A program made the position numbers and the translations under genes. DNA of 64,000 bases from Crocinitomicaceae bacterium (lineage in GTDB: Bacteria; Bacteroidota; Bacteroidia; Flavobacteriales_D; Crocinitomicaceae): positions 1 through 64,000 of the forward strand of contig JAHENC010000006.1 in assembly GCA_024643365.1 (NCBI GenBank), read 5' to 3'. Below are positions 16,470 to 26,135 of the stretch, piece by piece. The notes beneath the pieces were generated by a model. It saw nothing but the letters and a program-made list of their open reading frames with translations, was not told the DNA's origin and ran no database searches. Numbering within the stretch: the first letter of the stretch is position 1; each line of letters opens with the position of its first letter.

Positions 16470-16928
16470 TTACTTTTTATTTGGAAAAATCTCATCTACT
16501 TTTTTGGTTCTGTACTTGAAAATTTGATCCAATTTTGGCTTAACAATAATCGGGTGAACGAGTTTTCCTAAAATCCCAAATGGTACTTCATAACTAACGA
16601 TGTCAGTCATTTCAACTCCTCCTTCTACTTCTCTAAAGTGATGTTCATGATGCCAAATCGCATAGGGTCCTTTACGTTGCTCATCGATAAAGAATTGACC
16701 TTCTTTCACTGCCTTTATCTCTGTAATCCAAGTCATTGGAATTCCTAACAAAGGAGTTACTTTATATTCAATCATCATTCCTTCGTACATCTTCGCTGGA
16801 AGATCGGTTTTGATGTTGAATCCCATTCCAGGAGGAGTGATTTCTTTCAAATTCCCTGGGGATGAAAAATAATCCCAACATTCTGTCAAGGTTGCTGGAA
16901 TAAACTGTGTGGTCTTTAATTGATACAT
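16470..16928 (-). CDS. SRPBCC family protein
   Basis: 152-residue helix-grip fold protein. Visible START/SRPBCC features: FIPATLTECWDYFSSPGNLKEITPP at the N-terminus, the middle strands MTWITEIKAVKEGQFFIDEQRKGPY with HHEHHF, and the long C-terminal helix VKPKLDQIFKYRTKKVDEIF. It matches the small SRPBCC proteins common in Flavobacteriia; ligand unknown. Cytoplasmic, no signal peptide. It stands alone between a terminator and the ABC operon. Confidence 0.8.
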   Translation of the reverse strand: MYQLKTTQFIPATLTECWDYFSSPGNLKEITPPGMGFNIKTDLPAKMYEGMMIEYKVTPLLGIPMTWITEIKAVKEGQFFIDEQRKGPYAIWHHEHHFREVEGGVEMTDIVSYEVPFGILGKLVHPIIVKPKLDQIFKYRTKKVDEIFPNKK

Positions 16929-16973
16929 GTTTTAGTAACAATGAAACAATTGAAAAGTTTTGTTAAATCAAAA

Positions 16974-17002
16974 AAAAAGGCAGGATAAACTCCTGCCTTT
17001 TT
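16974..17002 (-). terminator. Terminator after thiolase gene
   Basis: A perfect 11-bp stem AAAAAGGCAGG (16974-16984) with CCTGCCTTTTT (16992-17002), loop of 7. It lies 26 nt after the thiolase stop on the minus strand; the A/T flanks make it bidirectional in principle. Confidence 0.85.
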
Positions 17003-17028
17003 ATATAAAATATGGTTGAACCTATTTT

Positions 17029-18207
17029 TTAGATGTTCTCGATGATCATTGCGGATGCACCTCCACCACCGTTACAAATTCCAGCTCCACCAATTTTTGC
17101 ATTATTTTGTTTTAGTACGTTAATCAAAGTAACAATCACTCGTGAACCTGAATTCCCAAGTGGGTGTCCAAGTGCTACTGCACCACCGTTAACGTCAACT
17201 TTCGCTGGATCTATTCCAAGAATTTTCGTGTTGGCAATTCCAACAACAGCAAACGCTTCGTTCAATTCCCAGAAATCAACATCTGCAACAGTCATATTTA
17301 CTTTCGCCAACGCTTTTGGAATTGCCAATGAAGGTGCTGTAGTAAACCATTCTGGTGCTTGTGCAGCATCCGCGTAACTAACAATTTTCGCGATTGGAGT
17401 TAAACCAAATTTCGCTACCGCATCTTCTGAAGCCAATACCAATGCTGATGCTCCATCGTTTAATGTTGATGCATTTGCAGCAGTAATGGTTCCTTCTTTA
17501 TCAAAAGCGGGACGCAATCCAGGGATTTTATCTAAAAAGACATTTTTATATTCTTCGTCCTCAGAAACCATAATTGGATCTCCTTTTCGCTGTGGTACAG
17601 CTACTGGAACGATTTCGTTATTGAATTTTCCGTTACTCCAAGCAGTTGCAGCTTTGGTGTAAGAGTCAATCGCAAATTGATCTTGGTCTTCACGTGTAAT
17701 GTTATGTTCTTTTGCACATAATTCAGCACAATTTCCCATTGGTACTTTGGAATACACATCCAATAAACCATCTTTAGTGATTCCGTCTAACATGGAAATG
17801 TTACCGAATTTCACGCCATTTCTTCCATCTAAATAATGAGGAACTTGAGACATGTTCTCCATTCCACCCGCTACAACAATGTGGTTATCACCAGCAAGAA
17901 TAGATTGTGCTCCAAGCATAATCGCTTTCATTCCAGATGCACATACCTTGTTTACAGTTGTACAAGGGACATTATTTCCTAGTCCAGCACCAAGAGCTGC
18001 TTGACGAGCAGGTGCTTGACCAACTCCAGCTTGAAGTACATTCCCCATGAATACTTCATCAATGATGCTTGCATCTATGTTTCCTTTTTCTAATGCTCCT
18101 TTGATTGCTACAGATCCTAATTGGGTTGCAGGAATGCTTGATAAGCCGCCCATGAATGCTCCCATTGGAGTTCTTGCCGCAGCAACGATGTAAACTGTTT
18201 TTGACAT
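17029..18207 (-). CDS. Acetyl-CoA C-acetyltransferase (thiolase)
   Basis: 392 residues, the normal length of a biosynthetic-type thiolase. Catalytic residues are visible: nucleophile Cys89 in VNKVCASGMKA, the histidine in GGAVALGHPLGNSGSR, and the second cysteine in GICNGGGGASAM. It condenses two acetyl-CoA or cleaves acetoacetyl-CoA. No other beta-oxidation or polyhydroxybutyrate gene adjoins, so the pathway is undecided between fatty-acid, ketone-body and amino-acid catabolism. Single gene, divergent from the VWA gene, closed by a strong terminator. Confidence 0.92.
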   Translation of the reverse strand: MSKTVYIVAAARTPMGAFMGGLSSIPATQLGSVAIKGALEKGNIDASIIDEVFMGNVLQAGVGQAPARQAALGAGLGNNVPCTTVNKVCASGMKAIMLGAQSILAGDNHIVVAGGMENMSQVPHYLDGRNGVKFGNISMLDGITKDGLLDVYSKVPMGNCAELCAKEHNITREDQDQFAIDSYTKAATAWSNGKFNNEIVPVAVPQRKGDPIMVSEDEEYKNVFLDKIPGLRPAFDKEGTITAANASTLNDGASALVLASEDAVAKFGLTPIAKIVSYADAAQAPEWFTTAPSLAIPKALAKVNMTVADVDFWELNEAFAVVGIANTKILGIDPAKVDVNGGAVALGHPLGNSGSRVIVTLINVLKQNNAKIGGAGICNGGGGASAMIIENI

Positions 18208-18295
18208 ATGATTGAAAATTTTTACGAATTTACGGATTCCTTTTTTGAATTTGATTTTAACCGAAAAGAAATCATGACATTTCCGGAATTGTCCT

Positions 18296-18303
18296 TATTT
18301 TTG
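18296..18303 (+). promoter_or_regulatory. -7 box with leaderless geometry
   Basis: TATTTTTG, an exact TAnnTTTG match, ends 5 nt before the ATG at 18309. Transcription from it would start at or beside the start codon. Confidence 0.45.
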
Positions 18304-18308
18304 AAGTC

Positions 18309-20387
18309 ATGCATTTACTCACAGATTTCTCACTTTGGTGGCTTGTTCCAATTGGACTTCTATCCTTGGTGTTAACCTATTTTTACTACCAAAAAGTGAG
18401 TTGGCTCAGTGATTTGGCGAGATGGAAAAAGACATTGATTAAATCTTTGCGCTTTTCTTCATTGTTTTTAATTGGAATCTTGTTACTCGGACTCGTTTTC
18501 GAAGCGACGCATTTCCGTGAGGAGAAACCAATTTTTATTACGCTTGTCGATAATTCCTCTTCAATGAAGAATTTCAAAGACAGTTCGTCTGTGGAGAGAA
18601 ATCTTGAAAGTTACCGCAAGGAATTATCTGAACGTTATGCCGATCAATTCGAACTGATCGAATGGTCTATCGGAAGTGAACAGGGAACGAATAAAATTCA
18701 ATTTAACGAAAAAAGCACGAATCTTGAGTTGGGATTTGAAGCCATCAACACACAATTTTACAACAGAAACGTCGGAGGTGTTGCCTTGATTTCAGATGGG
18801 AATTATAATGTTGGTTCGAATCCAAGTTATGCAGCTGAAAAATTAAATTTAACACCTGTATTCTCCTTGGCCGTTGGAGATACCACTCCAAAAAGAGATC
18901 ATTTTATTAAAAATGTGTCAGCGAATGACTTGGCGTATTTAAACAATGACTTCCCTGTTGAAGTGGATATTGAATCCTTTAAATTTTCAGGAAAAAGTGC
19001 ACGAGTAAGCATTCTGCACAATGGAAAAACTGTAGCTAATCAAACGGTTACTTACGGAAATCAAAAAAAGAACTTTAAACAATTAAACTTTCAATTGAAG
19101 GCAGACAAGGTCGGCGTTCAATCCTACACAGCGGTGATTTCCAATCTAAACGGTGAATACTCAATCAAAAACAACCGTAGGAATTTCTACATAGAAGTCG
19201 TCGATGCACGAAGTAAAATAATGTTACTTTCTGCAGCTCCTCATCCGGACATGAGTGCCTTCAAAGACGTGTTGGAAAGAAATGAAAATTACGAAGTAAA
19301 AAGCATGTTATTGAAGGACTGGGATCAGAGTATCAATAAGGTGGACTTAGTAATTTGGCATGAACCGGGAATTCAATTTGATCCGGCGCAACACCAACGA
19401 TTACGATCAGCTGGAATTCCAATTCTTTATGTTATTGGTCAACAAACGGATGCGAATGAAATCGCAAAATTGTCCATCGGATTAAAATCCAGTAGTTCTA
19501 GTCAGTCCGAGGAACTAGAACCAACTTTTAATAGCGGATTCAACGCATTCGAGTTAAGCGAAGCGTGTAAATCGTCCATCGACTTCCTACCGCCTCTAAC
19601 CGCAAAGTTCGGCGCTATTAAAGTGGATCCTAGTGCAGAAATATTGTTGTTTCAGCGCATAGGTCAAATCAAAAAGAATGACCCCTTGCTGTTCTTTACA
19701 AAAGGAGAAAAAGTTAAAAATGGTGTCATCTTTGGTGAAGGTATTTGGCGTTGGAGACTTAATGATTTCATCCGTCATCAAAACCACGATGTTTTTAATG
19801 AATTCATCGGGAAAATCGCAAATTATTTGATGGTCAAAAACCAAGGGATGGGATTGCGGGTCCAACTTCCTAAACGCATGAACAGCGAAGAGGAATTGAT
19901 TGTAACGGCTTCCTTCTATAATGCCTCTATGGAACCTATTACTGGACCTAAAATCGACTTCCTTCTAACGAACGATAAAGGGAAACAATACAAATCCCAG
20001 TTTGCGATTGCTGGAAGTGTTTACAAATTGAATCAAGGGAAATTAAATCCTGGGAAGTACGCTTGGAAGGCAAGCACCACTTTTAATGGTAAGAAATACC
20101 TGAAATCGGGAGAATTCATTGTGGAGGAAATTCAGTTAGAAAAATTAGAATCTTTTGCGAATCACAGTACATTAAAACAACTTTCCAAACAATCGAATGG
20201 TTCTTTCCATACCCTTTCCTCCTACCGAAGTATGTTGGATGAATTAGCAAAGCGAAACGATATTGCAACGGTGACCTATGAAGATCACACCTTTGATGAT
20301 TTACTCGATTATTTGATCGCTTTTATTTTGCTTTTTTTATTATTAGCCGGGGAATGGTTCCTGAGAAGGTATTTTGGTTCTTATTAA
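18309..20387 (+). CDS. VWA-like membrane protein
   Basis: 692 residues. Two N-terminal helices (about 9-27 and 44-62) flank a basic loop, followed by a von Willebrand A-like domain whose metal site reads LVDNSSSMKNF (DxSxS-type) with ALISDGNYNVGSNP as the threonine/aspartate loop region. A long beta-rich middle part follows (Ig-like strands around VEVDIESFKFSGKSARVSIL), then a last helix at about 670-686 and a short basic tail. The plan matches BatA/BatB-like proteins conserved in Bacteroidota, though the usual AAA ATPase (MoxR) partner is absent here. Periplasmic orientation and a protein-binding role are inferred. Function unknown. Confidence 0.72.
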   Translation: MHLLTDFSLWWLVPIGLLSLVLTYFYYQKVSWLSDLARWKKTLIKSLRFSSLFLIGILLLGLVFEATHFREEKPIFITLVDNSSSMKNFKDSSSVERNLESYRKELSERYADQFELIEWSIGSEQGTNKIQFNEKSTNLELGFEAINTQFYNRNVGGVALISDGNYNVGSNPSYAAEKLNLTPVFSLAVGDTTPKRDHFIKNVSANDLAYLNNDFPVEVDIESFKFSGKSARVSILHNGKTVANQTVTYGNQKKNFKQLNFQLKADKVGVQSYTAVISNLNGEYSIKNNRRNFYIEVVDARSKIMLLSAAPHPDMSAFKDVLERNENYEVKSMLLKDWDQSINKVDLVIWHEPGIQFDPAQHQRLRSAGIPILYVIGQQTDANEIAKLSIGLKSSSSSQSEELEPTFNSGFNAFELSEACKSSIDFLPPLTAKFGAIKVDPSAEILLFQRIGQIKKNDPLLFFTKGEKVKNGVIFGEGIWRWRLNDFIRHQNHDVFNEFIGKIANYLMVKNQGMGLRVQLPKRMNSEEELIVTASFYNASMEPITGPKIDFLLTNDKGKQYKSQFAIAGSVYKLNQGKLNPGKYAWKASTTFNGKKYLKSGEFIVEEIQLEKLESFANHSTLKQLSKQSNGSFHTLSSYRSMLDELAKRNDIATVTYEDHTFDDLLDYLIAFILLFLLLAGEWFLRRYFGSY

Positions 20388-20397
20388 ATACGGTAAA

Positions 20398-20988
20398 ATG
20401 AAGCAACTATTTTATTTATTGTTATTCATCCTGCCTGCAACCGCTTTAGCTCAGCAGTTCAAAGATGGCGATATTATTTTCCAATCCTCTCCATCTCGAC
20501 AAAGTGCAGCGATTGAAGAAGCAACTCAATCACCTTATTCTCATTGTGGAATTATCTTTTATGAAAACAATATAGCATATGTTTATGAAGCCGTGCAACC
20601 TGTTGGTAAGAGACGTTTGGACGATTGGATTGAAAGTGGGGTAAATGCTGAATTCGTTGTGAAACGAATGAAAGACTCATCACTTTTGACTGAAAATGAA
20701 ATAAAAGCCTTAAGGTTATATGCTTCTCAACAATTTGGCAAGAATTACGATGGTAAATTTAATTGGTCGGATAAAGAATTGTACTGCTCAGAATTAGTTT
20801 ACAAATGTTACTGGAATGTTTTACACATTAAATTAGCGGCACCTATACCACTGAGAGAATTTAACATAGATGGTCCAATCGTTCGCAAAATCATGAAGGA
20901 ACGCTATGGAAACGAAATCCCCTATGATGAACCTATGATTTCTCCTGATCAACTGGTAAGTTCGCCTTTACTGATAACTGTCAACTAA
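20398..20988 (+). CDS. YiiX/NlpC-P60-like cysteine hydrolase
   Basis: 196 residues from the ATG at 20398 (MKQLFYLLLFILPATALA), which begins a clean signal peptide; an upstream ATG at 20374 would overlap the VWA gene and add a non-signal stretch. The permuted NlpC/P60 core is seen in FKDGDIIFQSSPSRQSAAIEEA, SPYSHCGIIFYEN (catalytic histidine), and the ELYCSELVYKCYW motif (catalytic cysteine). Members are lipid or cell-wall amide hydrolases of unknown substrate. Follows the VWA gene closely, so probably co-transcribed. Confidence 0.82.
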   Translation: MKQLFYLLLFILPATALAQQFKDGDIIFQSSPSRQSAAIEEATQSPYSHCGIIFYENNIAYVYEAVQPVGKRRLDDWIESGVNAEFVVKRMKDSSLLTENEIKALRLYASQQFGKNYDGKFNWSDKELYCSELVYKCYWNVLHIKLAAPIPLREFNIDGPIVRKIMKERYGNEIPYDEPMISPDQLVSSPLLITVN

Positions 20989-21009
20989 AAAAAGCGCTAA
21001 TTTTAGGCC

Positions 21010-21468
21010 ATGAATTTAAATTTTCAATGCAAACACTTTAATGAACTCAGTGTCGTCGAGTTTCATGATATCGTAGCTGTAAGGCTCAAAACATTTGTTG
21101 TTGAACAAAATTGCATTTACCAAGACCTTGATGGAAAAGATAAAAAATGTTACCACCTAATTTGTCGTGATGGAATGGGGGATATTGTTGCAACTGCAAG
21201 AATTTTACCTCCAGGAATATCTTACGGTGAAGTTTCTATTGGAAGAGTGGTATTACAAGAAGAACTTCGTGGAAACGGTCAAGGACATGAACTCATGAAT
21301 AAATGCATGGCTTTTTGCGAAAAAGAATTTGGGAAAGTCCCAGTGCGAATTTCAGCACAAAAACACCTAGAACGATTTTACAACGGTCATTTATTCTTCT
21401 CGACAGGAAAGAACTACGAAGAAGATGGAATTCCACACGTTGAAATGTTATATACACCCCTTAATTAA
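21010..21468 (+). CDS. GNAT N-acetyltransferase, ElaA-like
   Basis: 152-residue acetyltransferase. The ElaA-type N-terminus is present (CKHFNELSVVEFHDIVAVRLKTFVVEQNC, QDLDGKDKKCYHL), followed by the acetyl-CoA strand ISIGRVV-like segment (VSIGRVVLQEELRGNGQGHELM), the R/Q-x-x-G-x-G/A loop being RGNGQG, and the C-terminal HVEMLY strand. Acceptor substrate unknown. A TAATTTTA box ends 4 nt before the ATG. Its stop codon shares one base with the next possible start. Confidence 0.85.
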   Translation: MNLNFQCKHFNELSVVEFHDIVAVRLKTFVVEQNCIYQDLDGKDKKCYHLICRDGMGDIVATARILPPGISYGEVSIGRVVLQEELRGNGQGHELMNKCMAFCEKEFGKVPVRISAQKHLERFYNGHLFFSTGKNYEEDGIPHVEMLYTPLN

Positions 21469-21473
21469 TGCAC

Positions 21474-23510
21474 ATGTTACACAAAAGTTTACTTGCTATT
21501 TCGAGCTTAATTTTAATAAGCTCTTGCGCGAAAAAGGAAGTTTCCCTTACGAGTGGAAATTTCAACACTATCAGCATGGACTACTTGGACCAGACGATCA
21601 AACCCCAAGATGATTTCTTTCTTTTCGCGAATGGAAACTGGGTTAAAAATAATGAAATTCCTGCATCGGAATCTCGTTGGGGAAGTTTCAATGAATTGGA
21701 TCAAGAAAACAAAAAGAAATTAACGTCAATTCTTGAGGATGCACAAGCGAATCAAGGAGTAAAAGGGTCTCAAAATCAATTGCTTGGATCCTATTACGCT
21801 TCTTTCATGAACATGGAACGAAGAAATCAACTAGGTATATCCGGAATTAAAGGAGAACTAAGTCGCATTGATTCAATTAATCGAAAAGACTTCATTGTTA
21901 CTGCAATTGCTATGAATCACAGAGATGGAATTGGATCTGTTTTTGGTTTTGGTGTTGGACAAGACATGAAAAATGTGACTAAAAATGCCGCATACATGGG
22001 GCAAGGTGGAATTGGCTTACCGAACAAAGATTACTATTTGACGGAAAACAAAAAGGAGATTTTAGAAGCATACAAGCGACACATTACCAAGTCATTTGCA
22101 CTTCTTGGGTACAACACGGAGCAAGCTCAAAAAATGAGTGAAGAAATCGTTGGGTTCGAAACGAAATTGGCTCAATCCATGATGAGTCCGGCAGAAATGA
22201 GAATCCCAGAAAAAACATACAATAAAAAAAGCTTTAAGGAAACAATCGATTTATTGGGTTCATTTGATCTACGTTATTATTTCTCTACAGTTGGATGTCA
22301 AGTCCCTGATACGATTATTGTTAGTAATCCTGAGTACTTAACGAAAGTGGCGAAATTGTTAGAAGCAGAATCCATTTCAACATGGAAAAACTACCTTAAA
22401 TGGAACATATTAAATCATTATGCAGGAAGTTTAAATGAGCAATTTGTGGCATTGAACTTTGACTTTTACGGAACGACATTAAGTGGAAAAAAGGTTCAAA
22501 AACCCTTAAACGAAAAGGCGATTGATGAAATTACCAACATTGAAATTGGCGAACTACTTGGAAAAGCCTTCGTTGAAAGACACTTCTCAAAAGAAGCTCA
22601 AGCACGCGTAAATGAAATGGTTGATAATTTATTGGCTGTTTTCAAAGAACGCATTCAAAACCTAGATTGGATGTCTGACGCGACGAAACAAGAAGCATTG
22701 AACAAACTTTCCTCTATCGGACGCAAACTTGGTTTCCCGGATAAATGGGAAGATTATTCAAGCTTGAATTTTACTGCGGATAATTACCTAGCTAATGTGA
22801 AGGAAATGAATCGCTTTAGCGTGCTTAAAAATTTCAATGATTTAAAGAAAGATGTAGACAAAGACAAATGGGGAATGCCAGCACACATGGTGAACGCATA
22901 TTATCATCCACTTTTGAATGAAATCGCTTTTCCAGCTGGAATTATGCAAGCACCTTTCTTTGATGAGAAATCAGAGGATGCTGTGAATTATGGTCGAATT
23001 GGAATGGTGATTGGTCACGAATTTACCCATGGTTTTGACGATATGGGAGCAAAGTTTGCTGCTGATGGATCATTTAAAAATTGGTGGACAGAAGAAGACC
23101 TACAATCCTTTGGTGAAAAAACGAAAATTCTTGGTGAAACATTCGCGGCATTTTGTCCTATGGAAGATCAATGTGTGAATCCAGAATTAACAATGGGAGA
23201 GAATATCGCAGACTTAGGCGGACTCACCATGGCGTTTTATGCGTATAAGAGAACGGCGGAGTTTAAGGCAAATGAAGTTCGTGAAGGATTTACACCAGCA
23301 CAACGTTTCTTTATCGCTTACGCTCAATTATGGAAAATTAAGTATACGGATGAAGAAATGAAAAACCGAATTGCGAATGACCCGCATTCTCCTGGTATGT
23401 ATCGGGTGAACGGTCCATTGAAAAATTGCCCAGAATTCTTCGAAGCATTTGATGTAAAAGAAGGACGAGTAATGCGCAACGATGCGAAAAAGATTGCGAA
23501 GATTTGGTAA
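21474..23510 (+). CDS. M13 family metallopeptidase (PepO-like lipoprotein)
   Basis: About 678 residues. A lipoprotein signal is clear (LLAISSLILISSC, lipobox cysteine), so the enzyme is probably anchored to an envelope membrane. I prefer the ATG at 21474 over that at 21468 because it directly begins the signal. The neprilysin zinc site is GMVIGHEFTHGFDD (HEFTH, near residue 515), with the third ligand in ENIADLGGL, and NAYYHPLLNEIAFPAGIMQ supplies the substrate-binding NAYY/F motif. Length and domains are complete for M13. It cleaves peptides in the periplasm or outside. Closed by a strong terminator 17 nt downstream. Confidence 0.92.
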   Translation: MLHKSLLAISSLILISSCAKKEVSLTSGNFNTISMDYLDQTIKPQDDFFLFANGNWVKNNEIPASESRWGSFNELDQENKKKLTSILEDAQANQGVKGSQNQLLGSYYASFMNMERRNQLGISGIKGELSRIDSINRKDFIVTAIAMNHRDGIGSVFGFGVGQDMKNVTKNAAYMGQGGIGLPNKDYYLTENKKEILEAYKRHITKSFALLGYNTEQAQKMSEEIVGFETKLAQSMMSPAEMRIPEKTYNKKSFKETIDLLGSFDLRYYFSTVGCQVPDTIIVSNPEYLTKVAKLLEAESISTWKNYLKWNILNHYAGSLNEQFVALNFDFYGTTLSGKKVQKPLNEKAIDEITNIEIGELLGKAFVERHFSKEAQARVNEMVDNLLAVFKERIQNLDWMSDATKQEALNKLSSIGRKLGFPDKWEDYSSLNFTADNYLANVKEMNRFSVLKNFNDLKKDVDKDKWGMPAHMVNAYYHPLLNEIAFPAGIMQAPFFDEKSEDAVNYGRIGMVIGHEFTHGFDDMGAKFAADGSFKNWWTEEDLQSFGEKTKILGETFAAFCPMEDQCVNPELTMGENIADLGGLTMAFYAYKRTAEFKANEVREGFTPAQRFFIAYAQLWKIKYTDEEMKNRIANDPHSPGMYRVNGPLKNCPEFFEAFDVKEGRVMRNDAKKIAKIW

Positions 23511-23526
23511 ATAAAAATCAAATTAT

Positions 23527-23566
23527 AATAAAAAAGTCCCGACGTTCTCGCCGGGACTTTTTTATT
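23527..23566. terminator. Bidirectional terminator
   Basis: A 15-bp perfect inverted repeat AATAAAAAAGTCCCG (23527-23541) / CGGGACTTTTTTATT (23552-23566), loop of 10. It sits between convergent genes, ending both the M13 peptidase and the hisS-lipoprotein transcripts. Confidence 0.9.
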
Positions 23567-23580
23567 ATATGTAGTAAATT

Positions 23581-23868
23581 CTAATCGAAATGAATGTACT
23601 GTATTGCACAGTCCATCAAGATACTTAAACGGTCATCTTCATTCAATTTCTTTGCCGCATCATAGTTGTCATAGATTTTCTCTAAACTATCGATGTAGCA
23701 GTTAAAACATTTGTCTTTAGCCGACCCAACTGTTTCTAACGCACTAGAAAATTCTTTCACATCCTTCAATGCTTCTTTACGATCTTCATCGTTCCATTTT
23801 CCTTTCGTGCTTGACGCACCGCATGCGAACAACGTCAAAGATGTCAATAAGACAAAAATTAATTTCAT
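23581..23868 (-). CDS. Small lipoprotein
   Basis: 95 residues. A lipoprotein signal peptide is visible (MKLIFVLLTSLTLFAC, cysteine at 16), followed by GASSTKGKWNDEDRKEA and a helical acidic body containing a CFNC pair and one more cysteine (MDCAIQY). Similar small 'hypothetical lipoproteins' are found in Flavobacteriia. No function can be assigned. Its start overlaps the hisS stop by 4 nt, so it is translated from the hisS message. Confidence 0.72.
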   Translation of the reverse strand: MKLIFVLLTSLTLFACGASSTKGKWNDEDRKEALKDVKEFSSALETVGSAKDKCFNCYIDSLEKIYDNYDAAKKLNEDDRLSILMDCAIQYIHFD

Positions 23869-25238
23869 AAGCTTAATATTTTGTTTGTAAATGATTTAAA
23901 GTCAATCGTTTCCTGCTCGCCCGTTGACATATTCTTTAAAATGAGGTTTTTAGCTTTTAACTCTTCTTCACCCAAAAGAACGACGTATTGAACAGAACGG
24001 TCATTTGCATATTTCATTTGCTTTTGAATCTTTGCAGTGCTTGGATAAACCTCACAATCAATGTCGTTTTCACGTAATTCTCGCGCCAAAGTCAAACAGG
24101 TTGACACTTCCGACTCTCCAAAATTGATAAAAAGTACTTTTAGTCCTTTGGTTACAGATGCTGGAAACAAATTCAATTCCGTCATCACATCGTAGATACG
24201 GTCAGCACCAAATGAAATCCCTACTCCGGAAAGTCCTTTTAAACCGAAAAGTCCTGTTAAATCATCGTAACGTCCACCACCACAAATTGAACCCATGTTC
24301 ACATTGTTTGCTTTCACTTCAAAAATGGCCCCTGTGTAATAATTTAATCCACGAGCAAGGGTTAAGTCAAACTCTAAGTCAGCACGCTTAAGCCCCATTG
24401 AGTCAATGATGTTCATTACATATTCCAATTCCTCAATTCCCTTCATTCCAACTTCAGAATCCGCTAAGTATGTACGCATAAGTTGCAGCTTTTCCTGGTT
24501 GCTGCCTGCAAATTGAAAGAGGGGTTTGATTTTCTCAATAGCTGAATCGCTGATTCCTTTCTGGGAAAGTTCGTTTAATACTCCCTCCTCACCTATTTTA
24601 TCTAGCTTATCAATGGCGACTGTTAAGTCAATAATACGATCTGCCTCACCGCAAACCTCCGCTATCCCACTGAGGATTTTACGGTTATTAAGTTTAATGG
24701 TAAAAGAAGGAATATTCAAATGCGTTAAAACATCATCAAAAATTTGAATCAGTTCGACCTCGCAAAGCAAGGAGTCCGAACCGACAACATCCGCATCGCA
24801 TTGAAAAAACTCTTGGTATCTACCATGCTGTGGACGATCTGCTCTCCAAACTGGTTGAATTTGATAACGTTTAAATGGAAAGGAAAGATCATTCTGATGT
24901 TGAACGACAAAGCGTGCAAAAGGAACAGTCAAGTCGTATCGAAGTGCTTTTTCTGCAAGTGAAGAAGCGAATTTCGGTAGGTTATCATTGGAAAGTGCCT
25001 CTAAATCTGCTTTGCGCAATTTATCACCTGAATTAAGGATGCGAAAAATTAAACGATCACCCTCTTCTCCATATTTACCCATGAGCGTACTAGACAGCTC
25101 AAAACTTGGTGTTTCAATTGGTGCAAATCCATATCGTTTAAAAACCGTTTTAATGGATTCAAATAAGTATGTTCTTTTCGCTACCTCATTTGGTAAAAAA
25201 TCCCTTGTTCCCTTTGGTATTGCTGGTTTTTGAGCCAT
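23865..25238 (-). CDS. hisS: Histidine-tRNA ligase
   Basis: 457 residues, class II synthetase charging tRNA-His. Motif 1 region begins KGTRDFLPNEVAKR; motif 2 is RYQIQPVWRADRPQHGRYQEFFQCD; the histidine-specific strands are LARGLNYYTGAIFEV and GGGRYDDLTGLFG; motif 3 is LSGVGISFGADRIYDVM. The anticodon-binding domain fills the last 95 residues or so (LKVLFINFGESEVST). Length and all motifs are normal. Confidence 0.96.
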   Translation of the reverse strand: MAQKPAIPKGTRDFLPNEVAKRTYLFESIKTVFKRYGFAPIETPSFELSSTLMGKYGEEGDRLIFRILNSGDKLRKADLEALSNDNLPKFASSLAEKALRYDLTVPFARFVVQHQNDLSFPFKRYQIQPVWRADRPQHGRYQEFFQCDADVVGSDSLLCEVELIQIFDDVLTHLNIPSFTIKLNNRKILSGIAEVCGEADRIIDLTVAIDKLDKIGEEGVLNELSQKGISDSAIEKIKPLFQFAGSNQEKLQLMRTYLADSEVGMKGIEELEYVMNIIDSMGLKRADLEFDLTLARGLNYYTGAIFEVKANNVNMGSICGGGRYDDLTGLFGLKGLSGVGISFGADRIYDVMTELNLFPASVTKGLKVLFINFGESEVSTCLTLARELRENDIDCEVYPSTAKIQKQMKYANDRSVQYVVLLGEEELKAKNLILKNMSTGEQETIDFKSFTNKILSL

Positions 25239-25448
25239 ATTAGTGTACTGTGGTATTATCGGTAAGTGTTTCTTCTCTTACATGAAGTGTATGAGAAAAA
25301 CAGCTGTAATTGCTTCCAAAGTTAATTCCTTTAATTGATTTGAGCATAACTCAAAGTGAAGCTGCCGTTAAAAAAAGCGTAAATATTTTATAAAAATTGA
25401 AACTAAATTCAAATATTTATTGATTAAGTTCGTTTGATTAAGTCAACT

Positions 25449-26030
25449 ATGAAACTCAAAGAAACCATCGATTTCATCAATGGAAACCTTCCTTCCAAAG
25501 GAAGCGTTCTGTTGTCGGAGCCTTTTCTCCAGGACCCGCATTTCGAACGTTCAGTTGTATTAATGTGCGAACATTCTGATGCTGAATCGTTTGGATTTGT
25601 TTTAAATCATCAATCAACTGCCCAATTAAAAGATTTGATGGATATCGCACCAACCTCGATACCGGTTTACCTCGGTGGCCCCGTTGCTAATAATAGCCTA
25701 TTCTATTTACATATGATTCCGGGAATTGAATCCAGTGAGGAAATTCTTCCTGGATTGTTTTACGGAGGAGATCTTACAGAATTACTGGAGATGATTGAAA
25801 TCGACAAGAAAACACTTGTTAAAATAAGGTTTTTTCTAGGTTACTCAGGCTGGGGAAAAGGACAATTAGTACAAGAAATCAAGGAGCGTTCTTGGATTAG
25901 CACAACAAACCTAAGTCTTGAAACCTTGTTTTTTACTCCAACGGAAACGCTTTGGAAAACCTCAATGAGTTTTCAAGGAGAACAATTCAAAACCTTCTCA
26001 ATTTTCCCTAAAAACATCGCTGATAACTAG
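25449..26030 (+). CDS. YqgE/AlgH family protein
   Basis: 193 residues from the ATG at 25449 (MKLKETIDFINGNLPSKG); the frame also extends to a TTG at 25434 which I do not favour. Family marks: KGSVLLSEPFLQDPHFERSVVLMCEH, FGFVLNHQS, VYLGGPVANNSLFYLHM, FYGGDLTELLEMI and RFFLGYSGWGKGQLVQEIKERSW. The UPF0301 family is widely conserved; AlgH affects transcription in Pseudomonas but its biochemical role is unknown. The 210-nt stretch between hisS and this gene (25239-25448) contains no convincing gene or RNA. Confidence 0.9.
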   Translation: MKLKETIDFINGNLPSKGSVLLSEPFLQDPHFERSVVLMCEHSDAESFGFVLNHQSTAQLKDLMDIAPTSIPVYLGGPVANNSLFYLHMIPGIESSEEILPGLFYGGDLTELLEMIEIDKKTLVKIRFFLGYSGWGKGQLVQEIKERSWISTTNLSLETLFFTPTETLWKTSMSFQGEQFKTFSIFPKNIADN

Positions 26031-26110
26031 AATTGATTCCAAGGGATTCAAAGAATGTCAGAAAGTTTTAATTGAATTGATAAAATCCTATATTTTAAAG
26101 GAATTATTTC

Positions 26111-26118
26111 TATATTTG
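26111..26118 (+). promoter_or_regulatory. rpsA promoter -7 box
   Basis: TATATTTG, an exact TAnnTTTG match, in an AT-rich stretch. The predicted start is near 26124, giving a leader of about 90 nt to the preferred rpsA ATG. Confidence 0.6.
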
Positions 26119-26135
26119 CACCCTCAAAAGAGGAA